From assembly GCF_902498195.1 (NCBI RefSeq), contig NZ_CABVIY010000005.1, positions 124,001 through 188,000 of the forward strand: 64,000 nucleotides of DNA, read 5' to 3'. This DNA comes from Pseudomonas fluorescens (GTDB lineage Bacteria; Pseudomonadota; Gammaproteobacteria; Pseudomonadales; Pseudomonadaceae). This document shows positions 41,205 through 49,697 of the stretch, piece by piece (the first letter of the stretch is position 1; every line of letters begins with the position of its first letter). Made by a program: the position numbers and the translations under genes. The notes under the pieces were generated by a model. The model searched no databases. It was not told the DNA's origin and worked only from the letters and a program-made list of their open reading frames with translations.

Positions 41205-42215
41205 ATGATGTTTCGAAATACCCTGCGCCGCGGCCTGACCATCACCCTGCTCGGCCTGGCACTCGCCACTCCCCTCACCCAGGCCGCCGACACGGTTTCC
41301 CTGACCCTCTATAACGGCCAACACAAGGAAGTCGGTGATGCCGTCGCCAAAGCCTTCGAGGCCAAGACCGGCATTCACGTCAATGTCCGCAAAGGCAGCA
41401 GCAACCAGCTGGCCAGCCAGGTCGTCGAAGAAGGCGATCGCTCCCCTGCCGACGTGATCTACACCGAAGAATCGCCGCCACTGAACAAGCTCGGCGAGCA
41501 AGGTCTGCTGGCCAGGGTCGACGAAGCGACCCTGGCCGTTCTGCCCAAGGACTATGTCGCCGGCAATGGCACCTGGATCGGCGTGACCGCACGTGTTCGG
41601 GTCGTCGCCTTCAACCCGAAACTGATCGACGAAAAAGACTTGCCGAAATCAGTGATGGAATTCTCCGACCCGAAATGGCAAGGCAAGGTCGGCTTCGTGC
41701 CCACCAGCGGCGCCTTCCAGGAACAGGCCGTCGCAATCATCAAGGTGCACGGCATGGACGCTGCTGAAGAATGGCTCACCGGGCTGCGTGCGTTCGGCAA
41801 GACTTACAGCAACAACATGGTCGCCCTAAAAGCCGTGGAGAACGGTGAAGTCGCGACCGTACTGGTCAACAACTACTACTGGTTCGCCCTGCAGCGCGAA
41901 AAAGGCCAGCTCGATTCGAAACTGCACTACTTCACCGGCGGCGACGTCGGCGGGTTGATCACCGTATCCAGCGCGGCCGTGCTCAAATCCAGCAAACATC
42001 CAAAAGAAGCCCAGCAACTGCTCGCCTACATGGCCAGCGAAGAAGGCCAGCGCGTGATCACCCAGACCACCGCCGAATACCCGCTGCATAAAGGCATGGA
42101 GTCGGATCGCGGGCTCAAGCCATTCAGCGAGCTGGAAGCACCGAAAGTCACGCCAGCCGACCTCGGCAACGCCGAAGAAGCCCTGGACCTGGAACGCGAT
42201 GTTGGCTTGAACTGA
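41205..42215 (+). CDS. Ferric iron periplasmic binding protein (FbpA/HitA type)
   Basis: The protein is 336 aa. A signal peptide of about 27 residues (FRNTLRRGLTITLLGLALAT, then PLTQA) precedes DTVSLTLYNGQHKEVGDAVA. The paired tyrosines of the FbpA iron site are visible in VNNYYWFALQREKG, and EDG-type early ligands are replaced by NGQHKEV, as in HitA. AGGAA precedes the ATG at 41205. It is coupled to the permease gene by a TGATG overlap. Iron is the likely cargo; the family also includes thiamine and phosphonate binders, but the YY motif argues for iron. Confidence 0.88.
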   Translation: MMFRNTLRRGLTITLLGLALATPLTQAADTVSLTLYNGQHKEVGDAVAKAFEAKTGIHVNVRKGSSNQLASQVVEEGDRSPADVIYTEESPPLNKLGEQGLLARVDEATLAVLPKDYVAGNGTWIGVTARVRVVAFNPKLIDEKDLPKSVMEFSDPKWQGKVGFVPTSGAFQEQAVAIIKVHGMDAAEEWLTGLRAFGKTYSNNMVALKAVENGEVATVLVNNYYWFALQREKGQLDSKLHYFTGGDVGGLITVSSAAVLKSSKHPKEAQQLLAYMASEEGQRVITQTTAEYPLHKGMESDRGLKPFSELEAPKVTPADLGNAEEALDLERDVGLN

Positions 42216-43777
42216 TGAGTGCATCGCCCTCCACCGCTATGCGCGGCGCTTATGTGCCGCGACGCAAGCGGCCGTCGATCTGGCTGTTGCTGCCGGTTTT
42301 GCTGCTGGTGGTACTCAGCCTCCTGCCGCTGGCTTATGTCGGGCTCAAGGCCTGGCAAGCAGGCTGGGCCGAAGCGCTGCGTCTACTGTGGCGGCCTTAT
42401 GTGTTCGGCCTGCTGCGAAATACCCTGGCCCTGATGATCGGCGTTACGCTGGCCTGCGGCGTGATCGGCCTTTCGCTGGCATGGCTGCTGGAGCGCAGCA
42501 ATCTGCGAGGGCGGCGATTGTGGGGGGTGATTCTGTGTTTGCCGTTTGCCGTACCGGCATTTGTCAGCAGCTTCACCTGGGTTTCGCTGAGCGCCCACTT
42601 CGAGGGACTCGGCGGGGCGATCCTGGTGATGACCCTGTCCAAGTACCCGCTGATTTTCTTGCCGGTGGCGGCCACCCTGCGCAACCTCGATCCATCGCTG
42701 GAAGAGTCCGCACGCACGCTGGGACAGCATCGTTGGGGGGTATTCTTCAAAGTCACCCTGCCGCTGCTCTGGCCATCGCTGCTTGCCGGCTCGCTGTTGA
42801 TCGCCCTGCACATGCTGGTTGAGTTCGGCGCGCTGTCGATCATTGGCCTGCAAACGTTCACCACTGCGATCTACCAACAGTTCGAACTGGAATTCAGCAA
42901 CGCCAACGCGGCCATGCTGTCAGCGGTGCTTCTGGTGCTGTGCCTGGGATTGCTGTGGCTGGAACTGCGTGTTCGCGGCAAAGGGCGGCATGTGCGCACG
43001 GGCCAGGGGGCGGCACGACAGGCGGAACAGGTTGGCCTGGGAGCCTGGGCGCTTGCCGGTCAGCTGTACTGCCTGTTGCTGGCGATCATCGGCAGCGGCA
43101 TTCCGCTGGGCATGCTGGCTTACTGGCTGGCCGTTGGCTCATCGGCGGCCTTCCCGATTGCCGCCATCAGCGAGGCACTGCTGTCATCGCTGGCCTTGTC
43201 GCTGGGCGGTGCGGCGCTGTGCCTGGTGCTTGCAGTTCCTGTAGGCCTGCTGGTGGTGCGCTACAAGGGCCGACTGGCAATTTGGGCCGAACGCTTGCCG
43301 TATCTGCTGCACGCGCTGCCTGGCCTGGTGATCGCCCTGACCCTGGTGTATTTCGCCCTGCACTACGTACCGGCGCTGTACCAGACGTCGGCGTTGCTGC
43401 TGATCGCTTACGCGCTGCTGTTTCTGCCGCTGGCCCAGGCTCCGATCCGCACAGCGCTGAACAAGGCGGCGCCGCAACTGGAAGAGGCGGCACGCACCTT
43501 GGGCGCATCATCGTTCACCGCGTTTTGCCGAATAACCTTGCCGATCATCTTCCCGGCACTGGGAGCGGCCTTTGCGCTGGTGTTCCTGGATGCGATGAAA
43601 GAACTGACGGCCACACTGCTGCTGAGCCCGACCGGGCTCAGCACTTTGGCGACGGAAGTCTGGGCGCATACCGCGAATGTCGAGTTTGCGGCGGCGGCGC
43701 CTTATGCGGCGTTGTTGATCGTGGTGTCGGGGTTGCCGGTTTATCTGCTGACGACGCGGATGTATTTGAGCCGTTGA
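42215..43777 (+). CDS. Iron ABC transporter permease (FbpB/HitB type)
   Basis: The protein is 520 aa, about twelve membrane helices, a fused double permease. Each half carries an EAA loop: LEESARTLGQHRWGVFFKVT in the first and EEAARTLGASSFTAFCRITL in the second. It transports Fe3+ released by the periplasmic binding protein. The ATG overlaps the stop of the upstream gene by one base. No ATPase gene follows: the next gene is a chemoreceptor on the other strand. An ATPase must be encoded elsewhere. Confidence 0.9.
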   Translation: MSASPSTAMRGAYVPRRKRPSIWLLLPVLLLVVLSLLPLAYVGLKAWQAGWAEALRLLWRPYVFGLLRNTLALMIGVTLACGVIGLSLAWLLERSNLRGRRLWGVILCLPFAVPAFVSSFTWVSLSAHFEGLGGAILVMTLSKYPLIFLPVAATLRNLDPSLEESARTLGQHRWGVFFKVTLPLLWPSLLAGSLLIALHMLVEFGALSIIGLQTFTTAIYQQFELEFSNANAAMLSAVLLVLCLGLLWLELRVRGKGRHVRTGQGAARQAEQVGLGAWALAGQLYCLLLAIIGSGIPLGMLAYWLAVGSSAAFPIAAISEALLSSLALSLGGAALCLVLAVPVGLLVVRYKGRLAIWAERLPYLLHALPGLVIALTLVYFALHYVPALYQTSALLLIAYALLFLPLAQAPIRTALNKAAPQLEEAARTLGASSFTAFCRITLPIIFPALGAAFALVFLDAMKELTATLLLSPTGLSTLATEVWAHTANVEFAAAAPYAALLIVVSGLPVYLLTTRMYLSR

Positions 43778-43783
43778 TATCGC

Positions 43784-43871
43784 CTTCGCGAGCAAGCCCG
43801 CCCCTGCATTTGTCCGCGCTATCCCCATGGGACGCGATCAAATGTGGGGGCGGGCGGGCTGGCTCGCGTAG
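43784..43871. repeat. Degenerate REP inverted pair A10
   Basis: CTTCGCGAGCAAGCCCGCCC (from 43784) and TGTGGGGGCGGGCGGGCTGG ending near 43871. Both arms have the same change (GAGCGGG to GGGCGGG on one strand), so pairing is kept while the sequence has drifted. It lies between convergent genes. Confidence 0.8.
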
Positions 43872-43895
43872 GCGTCAGAGACAACCACTCAAAAC

Positions 43896-45830
43896 CTAAG
43901 CCCTGAACTGTCCCAGGCTCGCTTTCAACTGCGCCGCCAACCCATCGAGCACCTTGCCACTGGCCGTGGTCTCCACCACCGCCTGAGCTGCCTTCTCGGC
44001 CTGCGCATGAATCGTCTCGACCCGGCCGCGCACTGCCTGGGCTCCCTGCGCCTGGTGCGCCGCCGCCTGGGTCGCCAGGCCAATCGCGGCATGCACCTGC
44101 TCTACCGAGGCCTGAACCGATTGCTGCAACCGTGCGCTGTCACGCAAGACCAGCAACCCTTCGTTGGCCTGGCGCCCCGCCTGCCCGATCGCCGCCACTG
44201 CTTCGCGCGCGCCTTGCTGCAACGCCACGATGTGCGCCTGAATGTCGCCGGTAGAGCTTTGTGTCTTGCTCGCCAGTGCCCGCACCTCGTCAGCCACCAC
44301 CGCGAATCCTCGCCCGGTCTCGCCGGCCCGCGCCGCTTCGATCGCCGCATTCAATGCCAGCAAGTTGGTCTGTTCGGCGATCCCGTGAATCACCGTCAGC
44401 ACCACTTCAATCTGTTCACTTTGCTGCGCCAGTCGCTCGATCACTTGTGCACCGGTATCCACCTGCCCGGCCAACGCCTCGATCAGGCCACCGACTTTCG
44501 CCGAGGTCCGGGTGTTCTCGTCAGTCGCCTGACGAATATCCACCACCTGCTTCAACGCCGCCTGCATGGCCTGGCTCTCAGACTGAGCCTCATCCGCCAT
44601 CTGCGACAACGCGCGCAGGCTCTCGGCCACTTCATCGCGCTGCATGCCCGCCGCCGCATCGGCCCCGGCATTGCGCAAGGTCATGGCACCGATTTCCACA
44701 CCGGTGCGCTGAGCCACGTCACCCGCCTCGCGCACAATCGGCTGCAATTTATCCACAAAACGATTGACGGCCGAAGCCATGTCGCCGATTTCGTCCTGGC
44801 TGTTGATCTGAACGCGCTTGGTCAGATCACCTTCGCCGGCCGCCAGGTCATCCATGGCGGCAATCAGCATCTTCAGGCGATTGACCACGCGACGCCCCAG
44901 CACCACGGCGAGCAGCAGCAGAACGCCAGCACCCACCACCGCCAGCCCCATGCCGATGCGCCAGCGCAAGGTGGCTGCGGCCTCTTGCACCGTGCTGGTG
45001 GTATTGGCTTTCATCTCGGACGCCGTCGACTGCGCCGACTGCAGCCGCGCACGCATGGCGGTCGCGCTGTCCGCTGCCGCCCCTTTGAGGCTGTCGCCCA
45101 CCAGCTGATCACTGCTGGCGATCAGGGCCGAGAAACGCTTGTCGAGGGCGGCCAGGTCGGTTTCCACCGAGACAGTCGAGACCCCCATCAGCACCTTGCC
45201 GATTTCCACGCCATTGGGGTTGATCGAGGCTTCGAGGTAGTAGACCGATGGATCGCTCTTCGCCGCATCCAGCACCTTATCCAGCGCCCGCTCGCCCTGG
45301 CCTTTTTCCAGCAAGGCCTTGTTGATCGGGTTTTCCCGGTTCAGGTAGCGCGTCAGGTGCTGCCCCGTCGCGTCGTCATAGACCACGAACAACACGTTCG
45401 GATTGCGCTGCGCGCGGCGGGCGAATTCGGAGAGGGTTGGAACATCGCTGTCCCACATGGCCCGGGGCGCGACCGACGCCAGGAGCTGCGCCATATCATT
45501 GGCGGAGTCCTTCAGGTCTTTTTCCAGGGTGGCGCGCAACTGAGCCTGCTCTTCCTCCAGTCGCGAGGACAAACCGGCCGTGAGGCGCTGACGCGTGCTG
45601 GTCGAGAGACTGTCGAGGCTCGACGTGACTTCACGCCCGGCCTGTTCCAGCTCGCCGGACAGTTTTTGACTGTCAGCCCCCAGGCGTACTCCCAGATCGG
45701 CTTCAAGCGCGGTCACCGTGCTCCGGGTCAGAGCGACAGCCACCAGCACCTGCACCAAAAGGGCGATACCGAGGGTAACGAACACAGGCCGCAATAGACG
45801 GCTTTGTAACAGTGAGAGAACGGCTGACAC
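43896..45830 (-). CDS. Methyl-accepting chemotaxis protein
   Basis: The protein is 644 aa. TM1 (RPVFVTLGIALLVQVLVAVA) lies near residue 15-35, followed by a periplasmic sensor of about 270 residues, TM2 (IGMGLAVVGAGVLLLLAVVL), a HAMP domain (RRVVNRLKMLIAAMDDLAAG) and the signalling hairpin with EQTNLLALNAAIEAARAGE. It senses a ligand I cannot name and controls the CheA kinase. The GTG at 45830 is preferred because GAGGGA precedes it; the longer frame to 45905 has no ribosome site. One TTATCCACA sequence occurs within the gene but is isolated. Confidence 0.92.
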   Translation of the reverse strand: MSAVLSLLQSRLLRPVFVTLGIALLVQVLVAVALTRSTVTALEADLGVRLGADSQKLSGELEQAGREVTSSLDSLSTSTRQRLTAGLSSRLEEEQAQLRATLEKDLKDSANDMAQLLASVAPRAMWDSDVPTLSEFARRAQRNPNVLFVVYDDATGQHLTRYLNRENPINKALLEKGQGERALDKVLDAAKSDPSVYYLEASINPNGVEIGKVLMGVSTVSVETDLAALDKRFSALIASSDQLVGDSLKGAAADSATAMRARLQSAQSTASEMKANTTSTVQEAAATLRWRIGMGLAVVGAGVLLLLAVVLGRRVVNRLKMLIAAMDDLAAGEGDLTKRVQINSQDEIGDMASAVNRFVDKLQPIVREAGDVAQRTGVEIGAMTLRNAGADAAAGMQRDEVAESLRALSQMADEAQSESQAMQAALKQVVDIRQATDENTRTSAKVGGLIEALAGQVDTGAQVIERLAQQSEQIEVVLTVIHGIAEQTNLLALNAAIEAARAGETGRGFAVVADEVRALASKTQSSTGDIQAHIVALQQGAREAVAAIGQAGRQANEGLLVLRDSARLQQSVQASVEQVHAAIGLATQAAAHQAQGAQAVRGRVETIHAQAEKAAQAVVETTASGKVLDGLAAQLKASLGQFRA

Positions 45831-45934
45831 TGGAAATCCCTCTGCATTGGCGCCATTAAATTGATAGCACGCCAGTAGCCATGCTTTTTTCAATGTTCGG
45901 TGCAAAGGTCATGCCGTGCGACAGGCATAAACGA

Positions 45935-45966
45935 CAAAGGCCCCGATTAAGGGGCCTTTGTTTTTT
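45935..45966. terminator. Terminator after purA
   Basis: A perfect 10-bp stem CAAAGGCCCC (45935-45944)/GGGGCCTTTG (45951-45960) with loop GATTAA, and TTTTTT on the plus side. It lies 15-46 bp past the purA stop codon. On the minus strand it runs into GTCGTTTATG. Confidence 0.8.
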
Positions 45967-45980
45967 ACATCAACAACTTA

Positions 45981-47273
45981 TCAAGCGAACGGATGGCGCA
46001 GAACGATGGTTTCGTTGCGGTCCGGGCCCGTCGAAATAATGTCGATCGGCGCGCCGACCAACTCTTCGACGCGTTTGATGTAGTTGCGCGCAGCCTGTGG
46101 CAGCTCTTCCAGCGTCTTGGCACCCAGGGTGGATTCTTTCCAGCCCGGCATCTCTTCGTACACAGGCTCCAGGCCAATGTAGCTGTCAGCGTCGGTCGGC
46201 GCGTCGATCACTGCACCGTCCTGGTTCTTGTAGCCAACACAGATGTTGATGGTTTCCAGGCCGTCCAGTACGTCCAGCTTGGTCAGGCACAGGCCCGAAA
46301 TGCTGTTGACGTCGATGGCGCGACGCAGGATGACAGCGTCGAACCAACCGCAACGACGGGCACGGCCGGTGGTTGCACCGAATTCGTGACCACGCTTGGC
46401 CAGGAACGCGCCAACGTCGTCGAACAGCTCAGTCGGGAACGGACCGGAACCGACGCGAGTGGTGTAGGCCTTGGTGATGCCGAGGATGTAGTCCAGGAAC
46501 ATCGGGCCAACACCCGAACCGGTGGCGATGCCGCCCGCGGTGGTGTTGGAGCTGGTGACGTACGGGTAGGTGCCGTGGTCGATGTCCAGCAGGGAGCCCT
46601 GGGCGCCCTCGAACATGATGTCCTTGCCAGCGCGACGCAGCTGGTGCAGCTCGGCGGTGACGTCGAGCATCATCGGCTTGAGCAGCTCGGCGTATTCCAT
46701 GCATTCGTCCAGCGTCTTCTGGAAGTCGATTGCAGGCTCTTTGTAGTAATTGACCAGGACAAAGTTGTGGTAGTCCAGCAACTCGCCCAGCTTGGCGGCG
46801 AAACGCTCGCGGTGGAACAGGTCACCGATGCGCAGGCCGCGACGCGCTACCTTGTCTTCATAAGCCGGGCCGATGCCGCGACCGGTAGTACCGATCTTCA
46901 GCTCGCCACGGGCCTTTTCACGGGCCTGGTCCAGCGCTACGTGGTAGGACAGGATCAGCGGGCAGGAAGGGCTGATGCGCAGACGCTCGCGCACCGGCAC
47001 ACCCTTCTCTTCCAGCTTGTTGATTTCCCGCAACAGGGCGTCGGGTGCAACCACCACGCCGTTGCCGATCAGGCACTGCACACCTTCGCGCAGTACGCCC
47101 GACGGGATCAGGTGCAAGACTGTTTTTTCACCGTCGATCACCAGTGTGTGGCCAGCGTTGTGGCCACCCTGGTAACGCACTACGGCGGCAGCATGTTCGG
47201 TCAGCAGATCAACGATCTTGCCTTTGCCCTCATCACCCCATTGGGTGCCCAGGACTACGACATTCTTACCCAT
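45981..47273 (-). CDS. purA: Adenylosuccinate synthetase
   Basis: The protein is 430 aa, full length. The GTP-binding N-terminus MGKNVVVLGTQWGDEGKGKI and QGGHNAGHT are diagnostic; EGAQGSLLDIDHGTYPYVT and TTGRARRCGWFD follow. It condenses IMP and aspartate using GTP, the first committed step to AMP. The ATG at 47273 gives the conserved start; the longer frame to 47288 adds five residues. It lies 54 bp after hisZ and is likely co-transcribed. Confidence 0.97.
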   Translation of the reverse strand: MGKNVVVLGTQWGDEGKGKIVDLLTEHAAAVVRYQGGHNAGHTLVIDGEKTVLHLIPSGVLREGVQCLIGNGVVVAPDALLREINKLEEKGVPVRERLRISPSCPLILSYHVALDQAREKARGELKIGTTGRGIGPAYEDKVARRGLRIGDLFHRERFAAKLGELLDYHNFVLVNYYKEPAIDFQKTLDECMEYAELLKPMMLDVTAELHQLRRAGKDIMFEGAQGSLLDIDHGTYPYVTSSNTTAGGIATGSGVGPMFLDYILGITKAYTTRVGSGPFPTELFDDVGAFLAKRGHEFGATTGRARRCGWFDAVILRRAIDVNSISGLCLTKLDVLDGLETINICVGYKNQDGAVIDAPTDADSYIGLEPVYEEMPGWKESTLGAKTLEELPQAARNYIKRVEELVGAPIDIISTGPDRNETIVLRHPFA

Positions 47274-47327
47274 AACACTTGTCCTCATTCGCGCAAACTT
47301 GGTGCCGGCGGCGGCCGGCAGGAAAAC

Positions 47328-48515
47328 TCAAGAAGCCAGTGGCGATACTTGCCAAAGCCCGTTCTGCTGAATCAATTGCCGGTCGCAGTCCGCTTCACGG
47401 GCGGCGGCCAAAGGTTGCCCAGGCAAGGCCTGAACGACACGCTGACCCTCACTGCGCAACTGGCAAACCTGCTGCCAGAGTGCCGCATCCGTACTGTCAG
47501 GCATCCAGATACCGCCAGACGGTAGCTCGATCTCAGCACGCCCCAGGGTCACCAGGGTTTTCAAATCGGTGGAGAAACCGGTTGCCGGACGGGCGCGACC
47601 GAAGTCGGCGCCGATGTCGTCGTAACGACCGCCCTGGGCAATGGATTGGCCAACACCCGGCACGAACACCGCGAACACGACACCGGTGTGGTAGTGGTAA
47701 CCGCGCAACTCGCCCAGGTCGAAATACAACGGCAGCTGCGGGAAACGCACGGACAAACGCTCGGCGATCGCCAGCAAATCGTCCAGGGCCGTCAGGACCG
47801 GAGCCGGAGCCTTGGCCAGGCGCTCACGGGCTGCCACCAACACTTCGCGACCGCCACACAGATCAACCAACGCCCGCAACATGCCCGACAGATCGGCCGG
47901 CAAGCCTTCGGTCAAGGTAATGACCTCGTCGATGGCCTTGCGTTGCAACGCATCGAACAACTGCTGTTCAACTTCGCCGGACAAACCGGCGGCGCGGGCC
48001 AGGCCGCGGTAGATGCCGACATGCCCCAGGTCCATGTGCACGTCCGGCACATCGGCCAGCTGCAGCATGGCCAACATCAGGCTGATGACTTCAACGTCGC
48101 TGCTCGGGCTGGCATCGCCGTACAACTCGGCGCCCAACTGGATCGGACTGCGCGAAGACGACAAGGCACGGGGCTGGGCGTGCAGCACGCTGCCGGCATA
48201 GCACAGACGGTTCGGGCCTTCGCGGCGCAGGGTATGCGCATCGATGCGCGCCACCTGCGGCGTGATATCCGCCCGGAAACCCATCTGCCGGCCCGACTGC
48301 GGGTCGATGACCTTGAAGGTACGCAGATCCAGGTCCTGGCCCGCGCCGGTCAGCAGGGATTCCAGGTACTCGATATGGGGAGTCACGACAAACTCGTAAC
48401 CCCAGCTCTGGAACAGATCCAACACCTGGCGACGCGCGACTTCAATGCGCGCCGCCTCCGGTGGCAGTACTTCTTCGATGCCATCTGGCAGCAGCCAGCG
48501 GTCTACCGTTGCCAT
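47328..48515 (-). CDS. hisZ: ATP phosphoribosyltransferase regulatory subunit HisZ
   Basis: The protein is 395 aa, a paralogue of histidyl-tRNA synthetase (RADITPQVARIDA, ELYGDASPSSDVEVI, GGRYDDIGADFGRARPATGF) without the C-terminal anticodon-binding domain. HisZ forms the octameric complex with the short-form HisG that starts histidine synthesis. The hisG gene is not in the window. It has a gap of about 210 bp from the hflKC terminator, so it probably has its own promoter. Confidence 0.94.
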   Translation of the reverse strand: MATVDRWLLPDGIEEVLPPEAARIEVARRQVLDLFQSWGYEFVVTPHIEYLESLLTGAGQDLDLRTFKVIDPQSGRQMGFRADITPQVARIDAHTLRREGPNRLCYAGSVLHAQPRALSSSRSPIQLGAELYGDASPSSDVEVISLMLAMLQLADVPDVHMDLGHVGIYRGLARAAGLSGEVEQQLFDALQRKAIDEVITLTEGLPADLSGMLRALVDLCGGREVLVAARERLAKAPAPVLTALDDLLAIAERLSVRFPQLPLYFDLGELRGYHYHTGVVFAVFVPGVGQSIAQGGRYDDIGADFGRARPATGFSTDLKTLVTLGRAEIELPSGGIWMPDSTDAALWQQVCQLRSEGQRVVQALPGQPLAAAREADCDRQLIQQNGLWQVSPLAS

Positions 48516-48827
48516 TACGCCATTCCCCTATGATCCGGGCGGCAAGCCTTTGGGCGAGCCTTGAGTGAAGCAGAAAATGATGAGCCCAGCACAAACAACG
48601 CGCATGAGCGACGTAGCGAAAAGCCTGAAATGGGCTTCGCCAAGCACTTTCCTCGTAAAACCTGTCGAGCCATTGCGCTCGGGCACCTGCACAAAAACAG
48701 CAATCAAACGTGCAGACGCAAAAAAGCCGGGAATTTCCCGGCTGCCGCATCATACACACGTTTTCCCAAAGGATCACCCCGCCAGAGGTATTAGCCGCCC
48801 GGCGGGATGATTCAGGTCAACGTCGTA
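48516..48827. other. Intergenic region between hisZ and hflC
   Basis: These 312 bp contain the hisZ promoter, the hflKC terminator and, next to the hflC stop, a second imperfect hairpin (CACCCCGCC/GGCGGGATG, 48775-48810). The short frames present on either strand are not convincing. Some pseudomonads have a small DUF2065 gene at this position; none is visible here. Confidence 0.5.
48720..48743 (-). terminator. Terminator of the superoperon after hflC
   Basis: AGCCGGGAA (48725-48733) pairs with TTCCCGGCT (48735-48743), nearly continuous, and runs into TTTTTTG on the minus strand. It lies 85 bp past the hflC stop codon. Confidence 0.85.
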
Positions 48828-49697
48828 TCAAGGCTTGGCTTTTTCCAGGTAATGGAAGAAGTCACTGCTTGGGTCGAGGACCATGACATCGGATTTGTTC
48901 GCGAAGCTTTCACGGTAGGCACGCAGGCTACGGTAGAACGCGTAGAACTCCTGATCCTGGCCGTAGGCCTTGGAGTAGATCGCAGCGGCCTGGGCATCAC
49001 CGTCACCGCGAACCTCTTCAGATTCACGATAGGCTTCAGCCAGCAGTACGCGGCGTTGACGATCGGCGTCGGCACGGATGCCTTCTGCCAGTTCGTTACC
49101 CTTGGCGCGGTGCTCGCGAGCTTCACGTTCACGCTCGGTGCTCATGCGCTCGAACACGCTGCGGTTCACTTCCTTCGGCAGATCGATGGTCTTGACCCGA
49201 ACATCGACGACTTCGATGCCCAGCTCTTTCTCGGCCATCTTGTTCAGCGAAGCCGTGATATCCGCCATCAGTGCATCACGCTCACCCGATACCACTTCAT
49301 GCAGGGTGCGCTTACCGAACTGGTCACGTAGGCCCGACTCCAGACGACGGGACAGACGCTCGTCGGCAATCTGCTTGAGGCCGGATGTCGCGGTGTAGAA
49401 ACGCTCGGCGTCCTTCACGCGCCACTTGGCGTAGGCATCGACCATCACGGCTTTCTTTTCCAGCGTCAGGAAGCGTTGCGTCGGTGCATCCAGCGTCATC
49501 AGGCGTGCGTCGAATTTACGCACCTGGTTAACGTAAGGCACTTTCACATGAAGGCCAGGCTGGACATCAGCCTGGACCACGCGACCGAACTGCAGCAACA
49601 CCGCACGCTCGGTCTGAGCCACGATGTAGAAGCAGTTCCAGGCAGCGATCGCCACGACGACGCCGACAATAAGGGCGATCAGCGATTTATTGCTCAT
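48828..49697 (-). CDS. hflC: HflC, modulator of FtsH protease
   Basis: The protein is 289 aa, an SPFH/stomatin-family protein with an N-terminal membrane anchor (LIALIVGVVVAIAAWNCFYI) and a periplasmic SPFH domain (RAVLLQFGRVVQADVQPGLH, RVKTIDLPKEVNRSVFERM). It forms with HflK the large cage that encloses FtsH in the inner membrane. Its ATG overlaps the hflK stop by one base. It is the last gene of the nnr-to-hflC run. Confidence 0.95.
   Translation of the reverse strand: MSNKSLIALIVGVVVAIAAWNCFYIVAQTERAVLLQFGRVVQADVQPGLHVKVPYVNQVRKFDARLMTLDAPTQRFLTLEKKAVMVDAYAKWRVKDAERFYTATSGLKQIADERLSRRLESGLRDQFGKRTLHEVVSGERDALMADITASLNKMAEKELGIEVVDVRVKTIDLPKEVNRSVFERMSTEREREAREHRAKGNELAEGIRADADRQRRVLLAEAYRESEEVRGDGDAQAAAIYSKAYGQDQEFYAFYRSLRAYRESFANKSDVMVLDPSSDFFHYLEKAKP

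Noticed and set aside
44745..44760. TTATCCACA DnaA box inside the chemoreceptor gene
   Set aside because: A single site in coding sequence without neighbours; expected by chance.
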